From: Sphingomonas sanguinis NBRC 13937 | Lineage (GTDB): Bacteria; Pseudomonadota; Alphaproteobacteria; Sphingomonadales; Sphingomonadaceae | NCBI RefSeq assembly: GCF_001591005.1 | Contig: NZ_BCTY01000004.1 | Span: 1 to 64,000, forward strand | Length of the DNA stretch: 64,000 nucleotides | Direction: 5' to 3' | Part shown: in pieces, positions 54,535-62,964 of the stretch | How the letters are laid out: each line of letters begins with the position of its first letter | Numbering within the stretch: the stretch's first letter is position 1 | Notes under the pieces: generated by a model | The model's input: only the letters and a program-made list of their open reading frames with translations | Databases searched by the model: none | What the model was told of the DNA's origin: nothing | Position numbers and translations under genes: made by a program

Positions 54535-55269
54535 GTGACCACCCCTCGCTCGAACGAGGTCGATGCCCAGATCGAACGGGCGCGCGAAGTGATGGCGCGT
54601 ATCTCGCAGGATTACAGGGGGCAGGCGGGGCAGACCGTCAAGCGGGTGCGCCGCCGGGCACGCTCGGCCTTGCAACGCCTGATCCTGATCGCGGTCGCCA
54701 ATGCGGTCATCCTGATTGCGGCGATGGTGACGGGCCTGATCCTGCCCGGCGGGATCGGCATTTTCGGGGCATTGGCCGCGATAATGCTGATGCTGGCGGC
54801 CACACTCGCCATCGCGCTCGCTCCGGCGGCGCGCGCGCCGACCCCGGCCAAGCTGGCGCAGGTCGATATCAAGGCGCTGCCCGCCCAGACCGAACGCTGG
54901 CTGGACGCACAGCGCCCGTTGCTGCCTGCGCCCGCCGTCCAGCTGGTCGACCGGATCGGGCGGCGGCTCGACACGCTGTCACCGCAACTGGCCGGTGTCG
55001 ACAACGACACCGCCGAGGCGATGGAAGTCCGCCGCCTGATCGGCGAACAGCTCCCCGCCTTCCTGCGCGATTACGAACGCGTGCCCGAACCGCTGCGCCG
55101 GGTCGAGCGCAACGGACAGACGCCGGACACGCAATTGGTCGACGGTCTGAAGCTGATCGAGAAGGAAATCGGCGACATGACCCAGCGACTTGCCCAGGCC
55201 GATCTCGACAGTCTGTCGACGCGCGGGCGGTTCCTGGAAATGAAGTATCGGGACGAGAAGGCGGAGTAA
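54535..55269 (+). CDS. XpaC-like membrane protein paired with TelA
   Basis: This 244-residue protein starts at GTG 54535. It has a basic N-terminus, two adjacent membrane helices (LILIAVANAVILIAAMVTGLI; GIFGALAAIMLMLAATLAIAL), and a cytoplasmic helical domain. The C-terminal part (LPAFLRDYERVPEPLRR, DTQLVDGLKLIEKEIGDM) resembles XpaC (5-bromo-4-chloroindolyl phosphate hydrolysis) proteins that accompany TelA in Firmicutes. It probably anchors TelA. Family assignment is moderate. Confidence 0.7.
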   Translation: MTTPRSNEVDAQIERAREVMARISQDYRGQAGQTVKRVRRRARSALQRLILIAVANAVILIAAMVTGLILPGGIGIFGALAAIMLMLAATLAIALAPAARAPTPAKLAQVDIKALPAQTERWLDAQRPLLPAPAVQLVDRIGRRLDTLSPQLAGVDNDTAEAMEVRRLIGEQLPAFLRDYERVPEPLRRVERNGQTPDTQLVDGLKLIEKEIGDMTQRLAQADLDSLSTRGRFLEMKYRDEKAE

Positions 55270-55323
55270 GCGGCGGAATTGCCAAAACTGTGTATGAGGC
55301 ACGCCTGATTTTCTTACCCCGCT

Positions 55324-55431
55324 ACCACCCCGGCGAAGGCCGGGGTCTAGTTTCTATGGACTGTGATTGGAAGGCATAGCCCATCCCACCGGCTGCGGCG
55401 CAGCTGGACCCCGGCCTTCGCCGGGGTGGTG
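55324..55431. repeat. Family B repeat dimer (REPIN-like)
   Basis: Two inverted units, ACCACCCCGGCGAAGGCCGGGGTCTAG and its inverse, enclose about 55 bp. The unit equals the repeat flanking the GIY-YIG gene apart from a few bases. It is a free-standing pair without a gene inside. Confidence 0.85.
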
Positions 55432-55506
55432 GCAAGGCATGACGTGTGAGGCCAAAAGATGCCTTGGCCGGCTGAGCTGAGGCTGCGGGCAAAAAACCGC
55501 TTCCCC

Positions 55507-55558
55507 AAAAATGAAAAGAGGCTGCCGGGACGTCATCGCGACGGCCCCGGCAACCCCT
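55507..55558 (-). terminator. leftward intrinsic terminator
   Basis: Read leftward, GGTTGCCGGG, a 16-nt loop and CCCGGCAGCC form a stem followed by TCTTTTCATTTTT. It would end a transcript coming from the short frame at 55726. Confidence 0.7.
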
Positions 55559-55669
55559 AAACATGGTCAGCGGCCGGAGAGCTCCAGCCCGGGAGACCAT
55601 GCGGGCCTCAAGACATCAGGCACGACCGTTGATTGGGGGAAAATACCCCCCGAACCGCGCCTATCGATG

Positions 55670-55726
55670 TCAGAGACCGGCCCCCCGAACGAACTGAACC
55701 GACCCCCTTGCTGAACCATGAGACAT
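55670..55726 (-). CDS. 18-residue peptide with a perfect Shine-Dalgarno sequence
   Basis: This minus-strand frame (start MSHGSARGSVQFV, stop TGA) is preceded by GAAAGGAGGTGATCC at 55742-55728, a 15-nt complement to the 3' end of 16S rRNA, with ideal 7-nt spacing from GGAGG to ATG. Such an extended site is unusual. The peptide has no known relatives that I recognise; the RNA itself may be the functional product. Confidence 0.4.
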   Translation of the reverse strand: MSHGSARGSVQFVRGAGL

Positions 55727-55727
55727 C

Positions 55728-55742
55728 GGATCACCTCCTTTC
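55728..55742 (-). promoter_or_regulatory. extended, perfect ribosome-binding site
   Basis: GAAAGGAGGTGATCC on the minus strand equals the full anti-anti-Shine-Dalgarno sequence. Most genes in this window have only 4-6 matching bases. Confidence 0.7.
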
Positions 55743-55756
55743 GCTAGTTAAAGCCA

Positions 55757-55775
55757 ATGCACCCTTTCAAAGGGC
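55757..55775. promoter_or_regulatory. inverted repeat upstream of short minus-strand frame
   Basis: GCACCCTTT-C-AAAGGGCGC is a 9-bp inverted repeat with one mismatch. It lies 15 bp upstream of the perfect ribosome-binding site and may be an operator. Confidence 0.35.
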
Positions 55776-55870
55776 GCAATGGCAATGTGCGTAGTCGCGG
55801 AGCGATAAACAAGACTTGTTTTGCGACGATGTTTGACCGAACATCCTGCGCCCGCGAACGGACGCGGGAT

Positions 55871-56401
55871 TCAGCCCCGGCAATCCTCGATCACCCGCCC
55901 GATTTCGGCATAGGCGGGAATGACGAGCGGTGGCTGGCCCGCCTGCTCCACGGTGAATCGTCCCCGGCTGAATGCCATCGCGTCGAGCAAGGAGTCGGCG
56001 GCAGGCAGGCTGAGCTCCGAGCCCGCAGCGACGGCGTGAGTCGTCACATTGCGTGTCGTGCTGGAGGTGCGGATGGTGACCGCTCCGGCGATCGAGCCGG
56101 GCCGTCCAAGCCGAACCTGCCGCGCCCGGGGATCGCAGGTCAGCGTCAGGCGCGTGACACCGCCCGTGCCGAACGTCGCGACCGATCCTTGCGCGGTCCG
56201 CTGGTAATGCCAGTCCCCCGGCGTCAGCGGCCAGTCGCGCCAGTCCTGGCCCAGCACCGGGCGCGGGGCGGGTGGGACCGGGCGGGGCGCCTGGCGCACC
56301 GGCGGCGCGGCTTCCGGATGAGGGGCGGCGGGGATACAGCCCGACAGGGCGGCGGCCGCGACCATCGTCGGGGCGAGACAGGATAGGGACAAGCGACGCA
56401 T
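55871..56401 (-). CDS. hypothetical lipoprotein
   Basis: This 176-residue predicted lipoprotein has signal LAPTMVAAAALSGC with lipobox LSGC, then a proline-rich linker (APPVRQAPRPVPPAPRPV). The globular part has QDWRDWPLTPGDWHYQRT and LTLTCDPRARQVRL, ending in two cysteines that may form a disulfide. The TPGDW...C pattern recurs in sphingomonad exported proteins, but no function is known. I chose the ATG at 56401 because the signal begins there. Confidence 0.75.
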   Translation of the reverse strand: MRRLSLSCLAPTMVAAAALSGCIPAAPHPEAAPPVRQAPRPVPPAPRPVLGQDWRDWPLTPGDWHYQRTAQGSVATFGTGGVTRLTLTCDPRARQVRLGRPGSIAGAVTIRTSSTTRNVTTHAVAAGSELSLPAADSLLDAMAFSRGRFTVEQAGQPPLVIPAYAEIGRVIEDCRG

Positions 56402-56478
56402 CGGGGCCAGCCTATGCGGGAGGGGGGCGGGATGCTCAACCCCGTGGTGCGACGGAGCGTGCCGATGCGGCGGGCGTC

Positions 56479-56503
56479 GGAACCGGGCCCGCCTCCGGCG
56501 GTT
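56479..56503 (+). promoter_or_regulatory. EcfG-like general stress promoter (PRC-barrel gene)
   Basis: GGAAC (56479-56483), 16 nt, GGTT (56500-56503) differs from the EcfG consensus at one base and is identical in form to the site at 31213. It lies 23 bp before the PRC-barrel ATG, with GGAGG between. Confidence 0.5.
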
Positions 56504-56526
56504 CATCCGGCTAAACGGAGGTTAAT

Positions 56527-56898
56527 ATGGCCGAACACGACACACCGACCCTGATCCTGGTTCAGTCCACCGTCTCGGGCACGCTGAAGCTGGAAAGCCG
56601 CGATGGGGACTCCATCGGCAGCGTCCATGCCTTCATGGTCCACAAGCGGTCTGGCCGCGCGACCCACGCGGTGCTGGCGCTGGGTGGGTTCCTGGGCATG
56701 GGCAAGAGCTTCTACCCCGTGCCGTTCAGCCTGTTGCAGTTCGATCCGGTGGGTGACCAGTATGTCATCACCGTGGATCGCCGTTTGCTGGAGGGCGGGC
56801 CGAGCTGGTCCAACAATGCGCCGGTGTTCGATCAGGCTTATGCCGACCGCGTGGCGGGTTATTATGGGGTGGGGACCGAGAACTTGGATTTGGGGTGA
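56527..56898 (+). CDS. PRC-barrel domain protein
   Basis: This 123-residue protein consists of a PRC-barrel domain: LKLESRDGDSIGSVHAFMVHKRSGRATHAVLALGGFLGMGKSFYPVP is characteristic, and an acidic C-terminal tail follows. PRC-barrels bind RNA or metabolites; many alphaproteobacterial ones are stress-induced, and function is otherwise unknown. The start is supported by GGAGG 5 nt upstream. An EcfG-like promoter precedes it and a family-C repeat follows. Confidence 0.85.
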   Translation: MAEHDTPTLILVQSTVSGTLKLESRDGDSIGSVHAFMVHKRSGRATHAVLALGGFLGMGKSFYPVPFSLLQFDPVGDQYVITVDRRLLEGGPSWSNNAPVFDQAYADRVAGYYGVGTENLDLG

Positions 56899-56926
56899 GA
56901 TTTTGGAGGGTGGCCCTTGGGGCGAT

Positions 56927-57056
56927 GCCCTCCCCCATCCCCTCCCGCTTGCGGGAGGGGCGTGCCCTTGGCAGCGGCAAGATTTCCTCAGACGTAGCGC
57001 CTTAGCGCTGGCCCGGTAGCGCACCCTTCCCCCAGGCGGGAGGGGATGGGGGAGGG
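56927..57056 (-). repeat. Family C intergenic repeat, copy 2
   Basis: This 130-bp element is inverted relative to 50089-50217. Ends are CCCTCCCCCATCCCCTCCCGC and the complement; the centre reads CGTGCCCTTGG ... GCCCGGTAGCGCAC. It separates the PRC-barrel gene from the convergent uvrB. Confidence 0.85.
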
Positions 57057-57084
57057 CAAAGGCCAAGCAGCCCACCCCCAACGA

Positions 57085-59277
57085 TCAATTCGCCTTCCGC
57101 CCGCTCGCGAACTTCTTGCTCTTCCCGAACCGCGTCTTGCGCGTCCCCGGCTTGCCTTCGTTGGAGCGGCCCATGATCGGGGCCTTCTGCTCATGGACGG
57201 GCAAGCCCAACTCCTCATTCTCCAACTGCCGGATTTCATCACGTAACCGGCCCGCTTCCTCGAATTCGAGGTCGGCGGCGGCCTTGCGCATCTTCTTCTC
57301 GAGTTCCTCGATATAGGCGCGCAGGTTATGGCCAACCATGTGCGGACGGTCCTCGTCGATCGGCACCGTCACCTGGTCGCCCGACGCCACATGCGCGATG
57401 ATGTCGCCGATCTGGCGGCGGATCGTCTGCGGCGTGATGCCGTGTTCGGTGTTGTACGCCATCTGCTTCTCGCGACGCCGCGAGGTTTCCAACATGGCGC
57501 GCTCCATCGATCCGGTGATCCGGTCGGCATAGAGGATCACGCGACCGTCGACGTTGCGCGCCGCGCGCCCGATCGTCTGGATCAGCGAGGTCTCGGACCT
57601 CAGGAAGCCTTCCTTGTCCGCATCGAGGATCGCGACCAGCCCGCATTCCGGGATGTCCAACCCTTCGCGCAGCAGGTTGATGCCGATCAGCACGTCATAC
57701 ACGCCTAAGCGAAGGTCGCGGATCAGCTCGATACGCTCCAGCGTCTCGACGTCGGAGTGCATGTAGCGGACCTTGATTCCCGCCTCATGCATATATTCGG
57801 TCAGGTCCTCGGCCATGCGCTTGGTCAGCGTGGTGACCAGGGTGCGGTAACCGAGTTCGGTGGTCTTGCGCGCCTCGATGATCAGGTCCTGCACCTGCTC
57901 TTCGACCGGCTTGATCTCGACGGGCGGGTCGATGAGGCCGGTGGGGCGGATGACCTGTTCGACGAAGACGCCGCCGGTCTGCTCCATCTCCCAATTGCCG
58001 GGCGTGGCCGAGACGCTGACCGTCTGCGGGCGCATCGCGTCCCATTCGTTAAAGCGCAGCGGCCGGTTGTCGATCGCCGAGGGCAGGCGGAAGCCATATT
58101 CGGCCAGCGTGATCTTGCGCCGATGGTCGCCGCGCGACATGCCGTTGATCTGGCCGATGGTGACATGGCTCTCGTCGACGAACAGCACCGCGTTTTCCGG
58201 CAGATACTCGAACAGCGTGGGCGGCGGCTCGCCGGGCAGGCGGCCGGTCAGGAATCGGCTGTAATTCTCGATGCCGTTGCAGCTGCCGGTCGCCGCGATC
58301 ATCTCCAGGTCGAAATTGGTGCGCTGCTCCAGCCGCTGGCGCTCCAGCAGCTTGCCCTCGATCTCCAGTTCTTTCAGCCGCTCGGTCAGCTCGAATTTGA
58401 TCGCCTCCGTGGCCTGCTTCATCGTCGGGCCGGGCGTGACATAGTGCGAATTGGCGTAAATGCGGATCGAGTTGAGGCTGGCGACCTTCTTGCCGGTCAA
58501 CGGATCGAACTCGACGATCTCCTCGATCTCGTCACCGAAGAAGGACACGCGCCAGGCCGAGTCTTCATAGTGCGAGGGGAAGATTTCGAGATTGTCGCCG
58601 CGCACCCGGAAATTGCCCCGCATGAAGGCGGCGTCGTTGCGCTTATACTGGAGCGCGACGAGCTTGCGGATGATCTCACGCTGGTCGACGCTCTGGCCCT
58701 TCTTCAGGTCGAAGATCATCGCCGAATAGGTTTCGACCGAGCCGATACCATAGAGGCACGACACCGAGGCGACGATGATGACGTCGTCGCGCTCCAGCAG
58801 CGCGCGCGTCGCCGAGTGGCGCATCCGGTCGATCGACTCGTTGATCGAGCTTTCCTTCTCGATGTACGTGTCGGAACGCGGCACATAGGCCTCTGGCTGG
58901 TAATAGTCGTAATAGCTGACGAAATATTCGACCGCGTTGTTGGGGAAGAAGTTCTTGAACTCCCCGTACAACTGCGCCGCCAGGATCTTGTTGGGCGCAA
59001 GGATCAGGGCGGGGCGCTGCAACTCCTCGATCACCTTGGCCATGGTGAAGGTCTTGCCCGAGCCGGTGACGCCCAGCAGCACCTGATCCTTGTCGCCCGC
59101 GCGCGCGGCGGCGGTCAGTTCCTTGATTGCAGCGGGCTGGTCGCCGCTGGCGGTATATTCTGTGACGAGCTCGAACCGCTTGCCGCCTTCCGCCTTTTCG
59201 GGGCGCGACGGGCGGTGGGGGATGAAGCTGACCCCGGTTTCGGGCTCGTCGAGGGTGGTGCGGATCTGGATCGCCAT
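57085..59277 (-). CDS. uvrB: excinuclease ABC subunit B
   Basis: This 730-residue damage-recognition helicase of nucleotide excision repair has Walker [18 protein letters not shown] and the beta-hairpin region [20 protein letters not shown]. Helicase motifs include FVDESHVTI and [15 protein letters not shown], and the C-terminal UVR motif ([20 protein letters not shown]) is followed by a basic tail. I chose ATG 59277 ([12 protein letters not shown]); an in-frame ATG at 59337 would overlap the upstream terminator. No complete LexA box was found at its start. Confidence 0.96.
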   Translation of the reverse strand: MAIQIRTTLDEPETGVSFIPHRPSRPEKAEGGKRFELVTEYTASGDQPAAIKELTAAARAGDKDQVLLGVTGSGKTFTMAKVIEELQRPALILAPNKILAAQLYGEFKNFFPNNAVEYFVSYYDYYQPEAYVPRSDTYIEKESSINESIDRMRHSATRALLERDDVIIVASVSCLYGIGSVETYSAMIFDLKKGQSVDQREIIRKLVALQYKRNDAAFMRGNFRVRGDNLEIFPSHYEDSAWRVSFFGDEIEEIVEFDPLTGKKVASLNSIRIYANSHYVTPGPTMKQATEAIKFELTERLKELEIEGKLLERQRLEQRTNFDLEMIAATGSCNGIENYSRFLTGRLPGEPPPTLFEYLPENAVLFVDESHVTIGQINGMSRGDHRRKITLAEYGFRLPSAIDNRPLRFNEWDAMRPQTVSVSATPGNWEMEQTGGVFVEQVIRPTGLIDPPVEIKPVEEQVQDLIIEARKTTELGYRTLVTTLTKRMAEDLTEYMHEAGIKVRYMHSDVETLERIELIRDLRLGVYDVLIGINLLREGLDIPECGLVAILDADKEGFLRSETSLIQTIGRAARNVDGRVILYADRITGSMERAMLETSRRREKQMAYNTEHGITPQTIRRQIGDIIAHVASGDQVTVPIDEDRPHMVGHNLRAYIEELEKKMRKAAADLEFEEAGRLRDEIRQLENEELGLPVHEQKAPIMGRSNEGKPGTRKTRFGKSKKFASGRKAN

Positions 59278-59336
59278 GAAAGGGAATATGGGTATCTGTT
59301 CCCGTTTCGTCACCCCGCCTTCGGCATTTCCGGCCA

Positions 59337-59370
59337 AGGAAACCGGCCGGACCCTGTGGGACCGGCCGGT
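59337..59370 (-). terminator. hairpin terminator upstream of uvrB
   Basis: ACCGGCCGG (59342-59350) and CCGGCCGGT (59362-59370) form a perfect 9-bp stem, followed leftward by TTTCCTT. It probably ends the transcript of the orphan gene at 59378. Confidence 0.6.
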
Positions 59371-59377
59371 CGGCGAT

Positions 59378-59734
59378 TCAGCAGCTGCCGAACACCTTGG
59401 TGATGACCGTGATGCCCGCGATCGAAATGGTGACCTTCACGCCACGCGGAATCCCGAATATCGTGCAAATGCTCAAGCAGGCCTGGGCGGCGGTGCCGTC
59501 GGGAAACTTGACCGGGATCGGGATGCAGAACTGCTTGCTGATGGGCTTGGGCAGCTCGAGGCAGATCTTGTGATCCTTCACCGTCACGCTGATACAGTGG
59601 GCAAGCACCGCCATTTCGCCTGCCTGCGAAAGATCGAAATGGTCTCCGGCCTGATTGACCATGAATTCATGGCTATACTTGGCATAGGCAAGTGCGTTGG
59701 CCACTTCGGTTTCGTCGAACTTATGATAGCTCAT
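59378..59734 (-). CDS. orphan hypothetical protein
   Basis: This 118-residue protein starts at ATG 59734, with GGGAGA seven bases upstream. An N-terminal helical part ([19 protein letters not shown]) is followed by beta-rich sequence with several cysteines ([42 protein letters not shown]). It has no signal peptide and no recognised domain. Codon use is less GC-biased than its neighbours and the upstream region is AT-rich, so recent acquisition is possible. Confidence 0.65.
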   Translation of the reverse strand: MSYHKFDETEVANALAYAKYSHEFMVNQAGDHFDLSQAGEMAVLAHCISVTVKDHKICLELPKPISKQFCIPIPVKFPDGTAAQACLSICTIFGIPRGVKVTISIAGITVITKVFGSC

Positions 59735-59882
59735 CGATTCTCTCCCTGTACCGAATCTTTTTGGCCTGGGGGGATGTGCTACCATTCGGTGTTGGGAGTC
59801 TTGGTCGTCAAAAATCTATTGCATCTGAAATATAGTCCCTTTCGGATGTTGCGCGACGGAAAAACTAAACTGGATAAAGTCT

Positions 59883-61088
59883 TTATCTCAAGGCGCGAAC
59901 CTGTGGCGTATTCAGGCAGCGGCGCATTTCCGCATCATCCGTCCGTCCTGCGACTGGCCGCGTAACGACCGGGCCGATCACGATGGGCTGGCCCAGGGGG
60001 GCGGCCGCGAACGTCGCGCCCGGCCGCGCTTGCGAACACCGCATCGCTGCGTCGAGCAGGCGCGGGGGCGTGTCATAGCCCTCGTAGGACAAGCGGAACG
60101 TGCCCCAGTGAATGGGAATGGCGGTCGAGGCACCCAGCCGCTCGAAAATCTGCACCGCCTGGGCTGGGCCGATATGGCTGCCCGACGCCATCTGGCCGGG
60201 CTCGAAGCGGAACGCCCCGATCGGCAATAACGCCAAGCGGACCGGCCCCAGCCTCACGGCCTCTTCCGGCCAGCGTCCGTCGCCCATGCCCGTGTCCCCG
60301 GCGAAGAATATGTTGCCGCCGGGCAGCTTTACCACGAAGCTGGACCACAGCGCGCGGTTGCGGTCGGCGAACCAGCGGCTGCCCCAATGATGGTTGCGCG
60401 TGACCACCACCGACACGCCCGGCCGGATCGCCTTTTCTCGGCCCCAGTCGAGTGCGGTGGCGGGCACGCCGACCTGTCCGATCACGCTGTCATTGCCCAG
60501 GCTGGTCACGATCAGCGGGCGGTCGCGTTGCCATAGTTTCTTTAGCACCGCCTGGTCGAGATGATCGTAGTGATTGTGGCTGATGACGACCAGATTGATC
60601 CTGGGCAGGTCGTCGAACGCGACGCCCGGCTTTGCCACGCGTTTCGGGCCGACGCCGAAGGGGCCCGCGCGCTCGGCATAGATCGGGTCGGTCAGGATAT
60701 TGAGGCCCTGGGTCTGGACCAACACGGTCGCATGGCCGATCCAGGTCGCGACCATGCGCTGTCCGTCGACGCGCGGCTCCGGCTTGCTCTGGCGCACGGA
60801 AACCGTCTCGGGCCAGGCGGGGCGTCCATCGTCGCCGGTCAACTGGCTCCACAGGAAACCACGACGCCCGCCGCGCTTGGGCATGCGGAAGGTATCGGCA
60901 TCACCATCGGGATTGAAGAAACGTGCGCCATCATAATGGCCGCTCTCCGGTCCTTCGTAATAAAGCCGGTCGAGATAATGCGGCACGATCGTCGCGGCCA
61001 AGCCGACCAGGATCAGGATCAGCGCCAGGCTCTTGGCGATCCATCTGATGATCGTTATGCCTCCATTCGTCATGCCCCCATTCGTCAT
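59883..61088 (-). CDS. membrane-anchored MBL-fold hydrolase (NAPE-PLD/UlaG-like)
   Basis: This 401-residue metallo-beta-lactamase-fold enzyme has an N-terminal membrane helix (SLALILILVGLAATIVPHYL). Metal ligands are visible in SHNHYDHLD, NHHWGSRW, FAGDTGMGD and IPIHWGTF. The ATWIGHATVLVQTQG start is typical of the NAPE-phospholipase D/UlaG group, which acts on phosphodiesters. The substrate is unknown. The first ten residues are a duplicated MTNGG, so two start codons (61088, 61073) exist. It overlaps the SDR stop by 4 bp. Confidence 0.88.
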   Translation of the reverse strand: MTNGGMTNGGITIIRWIAKSLALILILVGLAATIVPHYLDRLYYEGPESGHYDGARFFNPDGDADTFRMPKRGGRRGFLWSQLTGDDGRPAWPETVSVRQSKPEPRVDGQRMVATWIGHATVLVQTQGLNILTDPIYAERAGPFGVGPKRVAKPGVAFDDLPRINLVVISHNHYDHLDQAVLKKLWQRDRPLIVTSLGNDSVIGQVGVPATALDWGREKAIRPGVSVVVTRNHHWGSRWFADRNRALWSSFVVKLPGGNIFFAGDTGMGDGRWPEEAVRLGPVRLALLPIGAFRFEPGQMASGSHIGPAQAVQIFERLGASTAIPIHWGTFRLSYEGYDTPPRLLDAAMRCSQARPGATFAAAPLGQPIVIGPVVTRPVAGRTDDAEMRRCLNTPQVRALR

Positions 61089-61831
61089 GCCATGGTGAGC
61101 CCGCCATCGACCCGGTATTCCGAGCCGGTGACATAGGCGGCATCGTCGGACAGCAGGAAGCAGGCGACGCCCGCGACATCCTCGGGCTTGCCCAGGCGGC
61201 CGAGCGGCACCGCCTTCGACACCTTGGCCTTGTATGCGGACAAGTCGGCATCACTCATGCCGCCGCGCGTGTGGAAGCGGGTTTCGGTCGCGCCGGGGGC
61301 GACGACGTTGACGCGAATCCCACGCGGCGCGAACTGAGTGGCCAAGCTGCGCGCGGCCTGGCGGATGGCGGACTTGCTGGCGGCATAGACCAAAGCATCG
61401 GCGCGTCCGCCGCCGACCGTACCCGATCCGATCAACAGGATCGCGCCGCCATCCTTGATCACGGGGCTCAGCGCCTGCGCTTGTAGCATGGGCGCGCGGA
61501 CGTTCAGGTCGAAATGCGCGTCGAATTCGTCCGCATCGATCGCATCGAGCGTCTTGAACCGGCCGATCCCGGCATTGAGGAAGGCACCGTCCAGCCCTTG
61601 CGGGGCGAAATCGCGTACCGCGTCGATCAGGGTCGCCGTCGCATCGGGGTCGGCGGCGTCATGCGTGAGGATCGTCGCGCCGGGCAGCGCGGCCTGAGCC
61701 TCCGCGATATGGTCCGGGCTGCGTCCGGTGGCGAGCACCCGTCCGCCTTCGGCGATCAGCCGCTGCGCGGTCGCGAGGCCGATGCCGGAGGTGCCGCCGG
61801 TGACGATAAAATGCCGGTCGGAAAAGCGCAT
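61085..61831 (-). CDS. short-chain dehydrogenase/reductase
   Basis: This 248-residue SDR has the cofactor loop VTGGTSGIGLATA at residue 10, the NAG equivalent FLNAGIG, and the catalytic YAASKSAIRQA. The C-terminal GSEYRVDGGLTMA is typical of classical SDRs. An acidic or arginine-type residue after the second strand (ATGRSPD) suggests NADP preference. The substrate is unknown. It is third in a leftward operon of DUF2721, DUF4345, SDR and MBL hydrolase genes. Confidence 0.92.
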   Translation of the reverse strand: MRFSDRHFIVTGGTSGIGLATAQRLIAEGGRVLATGRSPDHIAEAQAALPGATILTHDAADPDATATLIDAVRDFAPQGLDGAFLNAGIGRFKTLDAIDADEFDAHFDLNVRAPMLQAQALSPVIKDGGAILLIGSGTVGGGRADALVYAASKSAIRQAARSLATQFAPRGIRVNVVAPGATETRFHTRGGMSDADLSAYKAKVSKAVPLGRLGKPEDVAGVACFLLSDDAAYVTGSEYRVDGGLTMA

Positions 61832-61847
61832 CGCGGTGCTCCTGAAT

Positions 61848-62246
61848 TCAGCGGGTCGCCCGCGCGACGCGGGCCTGCCACAGCATAAGAAGCGGGACGA
61901 CGCCCAGTTCCATTACCAGCCCGAAGCGGTGGCCCACCGACGGCGCGCCGATGCTGGCCCAGGACAGCATCCGCGCCAGCCCGCCGACGACGACCAATAG
62001 CCCGAGCAGCCGGAACCGCGCGCCCTTGCGCTCGATCGCGGGCACGCAGCTGGTGAAGGCGAGGCCCAGCGCGAAGAAGATGCCGGAGACATAGCGGAAC
62101 TGGCTGTCCAGATCGGTCGGGATGACGGGGGCATGACCCAGCCAGTCTGGTCCGCGTACCACGCTGATCCCGCCGATGCCCAGCGGCACCAGGCAGGCGA
62201 TGGCGACGACGACCTGGAGCGCGCGCCGTTCGGCCTGCGAAGACAT
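61848..62246 (-). CDS. DUF4345 small membrane protein
   Basis: This 132-residue protein has four predicted membrane helices (VVVAIACLVPLGIGGISVV; SGIFFALGLAFTSCV; FRLLGLLVVVGGLARML; FGLVMELGVVPLLMLW). It carries the LDSQFRYVSGIFFALGL motif of the DUF4345 family, whose function is unknown. Its ATG at 62246 shares bases with the stop of the DUF2721 gene. A longer frame begins inside that gene and is not credible. Confidence 0.82.
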   Translation of the reverse strand: MSSQAERRALQVVVAIACLVPLGIGGISVVRGPDWLGHAPVIPTDLDSQFRYVSGIFFALGLAFTSCVPAIERKGARFRLLGLLVVVGGLARMLSWASIGAPSVGHRFGLVMELGVVPLLMLWQARVARATR

Positions 62247-62698
62247 CAATCCAGGATTTCCTTGCGGACGTGAATGGCGCGCAGCGAAATGCGCACCTCG
62301 ATCATGAAGGCGACCAGGCACAGGGTCAGCAGGCAGACCGACAGGATGAAGGCCAGTGCGATCCAGGTGCCGATATGGAATTTGCCCAGGTTGGCGATGA
62401 ACAGCACCGCGATGACGATGCAGGCCATGACCGCGCTCGACACCGCCAGGAACAGGGCGGCGTTGATTATCGACATGCGCCGGTCGAGCAGCCGCAGCTC
62501 CCATTTGTGGCGCAGGCGCTCTGGCCCGTCATCGACCTTGTGGATCATCATCTCCAGCCCGCGCGCCCGGTCGATCACCCGGGCCAGCCGCCCGGCCAGC
62601 ACGTTCAGCAACTGGCCGATCGCGGCGAGAAGGAAAACCGGCGCCAGCGACAGCTGGATGGTCTGGGCGATGGTGGTGACGGCGGGCAATGTGGGCAT
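62246..62698 (-). CDS. DUF2721 membrane protein
   Basis: This 150-residue protein of the DUF2721 family has three hydrophobic helices (LSLAPVFLLAAIGQLLNVL, ALFLAVSSAVMACIVIAVLF, ALAFILSVCLLTLCLVAFM). The motif LAGRLARVIDRARGLE follows the first helix. Function is unknown. I chose the ATG at 62698 because upstream sequence in frame is repeat-derived. It is the first gene of a leftward four-gene operon. Confidence 0.85.
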   Translation of the reverse strand: MPTLPAVTTIAQTIQLSLAPVFLLAAIGQLLNVLAGRLARVIDRARGLEMMIHKVDDGPERLRHKWELRLLDRRMSIINAALFLAVSSAVMACIVIAVLFIANLGKFHIGTWIALAFILSVCLLTLCLVAFMIEVRISLRAIHVRKEILD

Positions 62699-62796
62699 CG
62701 CCGCAAATGGTGGCGGTTCGGGCCCGGTGGGGCAAGGGGGAATGCGGCTTCGGCGGTGGGGGCTATCAGGGAGTGGTGCCTTGGGAAGCCAATCCT

Positions 62797-62935
62797 TTTC
62801 CTCCCCTTGCAGGGGAGGTGGCAGGCCGGAGGCCTGACGGAGGGGTGTCCCGGTCGGCGAAGAAAGACCGTTCACGCGTGCGGTGACACCCCTCCACCAA
62901 GCCGAGCATGGTCCCCTCCCCTTACAGGGGCGGAA
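62797..62935. repeat. Family A intergenic repeat, full copy
   Basis: This is the fourth copy of the composite palindrome: CCTCCCCTTGCAGGGGAGG, GACGGAGGGGTGTC, a centre, GACACCCCTCCACCAAGCCGAGCATGGT, and a final TCCCCTTACAGGGG hairpin. It lies between the DUF2721 gene and the PHA-system gene. Confidence 0.85.
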
Positions 62936-62964
62936 TGAGAGGAAGGCCAGACGTCGTCGCGTCG

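Larger units (their letters stand above)
55270..55870. other. 600-bp gene-poor region
   Basis: The only clear structures are the family-B repeat dimer (55324-55431), a leftward terminator (55507-55558), and a leftward short frame with a perfect ribosome-binding site (55670-55742). No longer protein is convincing on either strand. Confidence 0.6.

Noticed and set aside
55728-55742. 16S rRNA 3'-end fragment (GGATCACCTCCTTTC on the plus strand)
   Set aside because: The match stops after 15 nt and no other rRNA sequence is near; on the minus strand it is a correctly spaced ribosome-binding site.
59298-59312. GTTC-N7-GTCA upstream of uvrB as a LexA box
   Set aside because: Two mismatches in the second half-site; the two accepted boxes in this window are exact.
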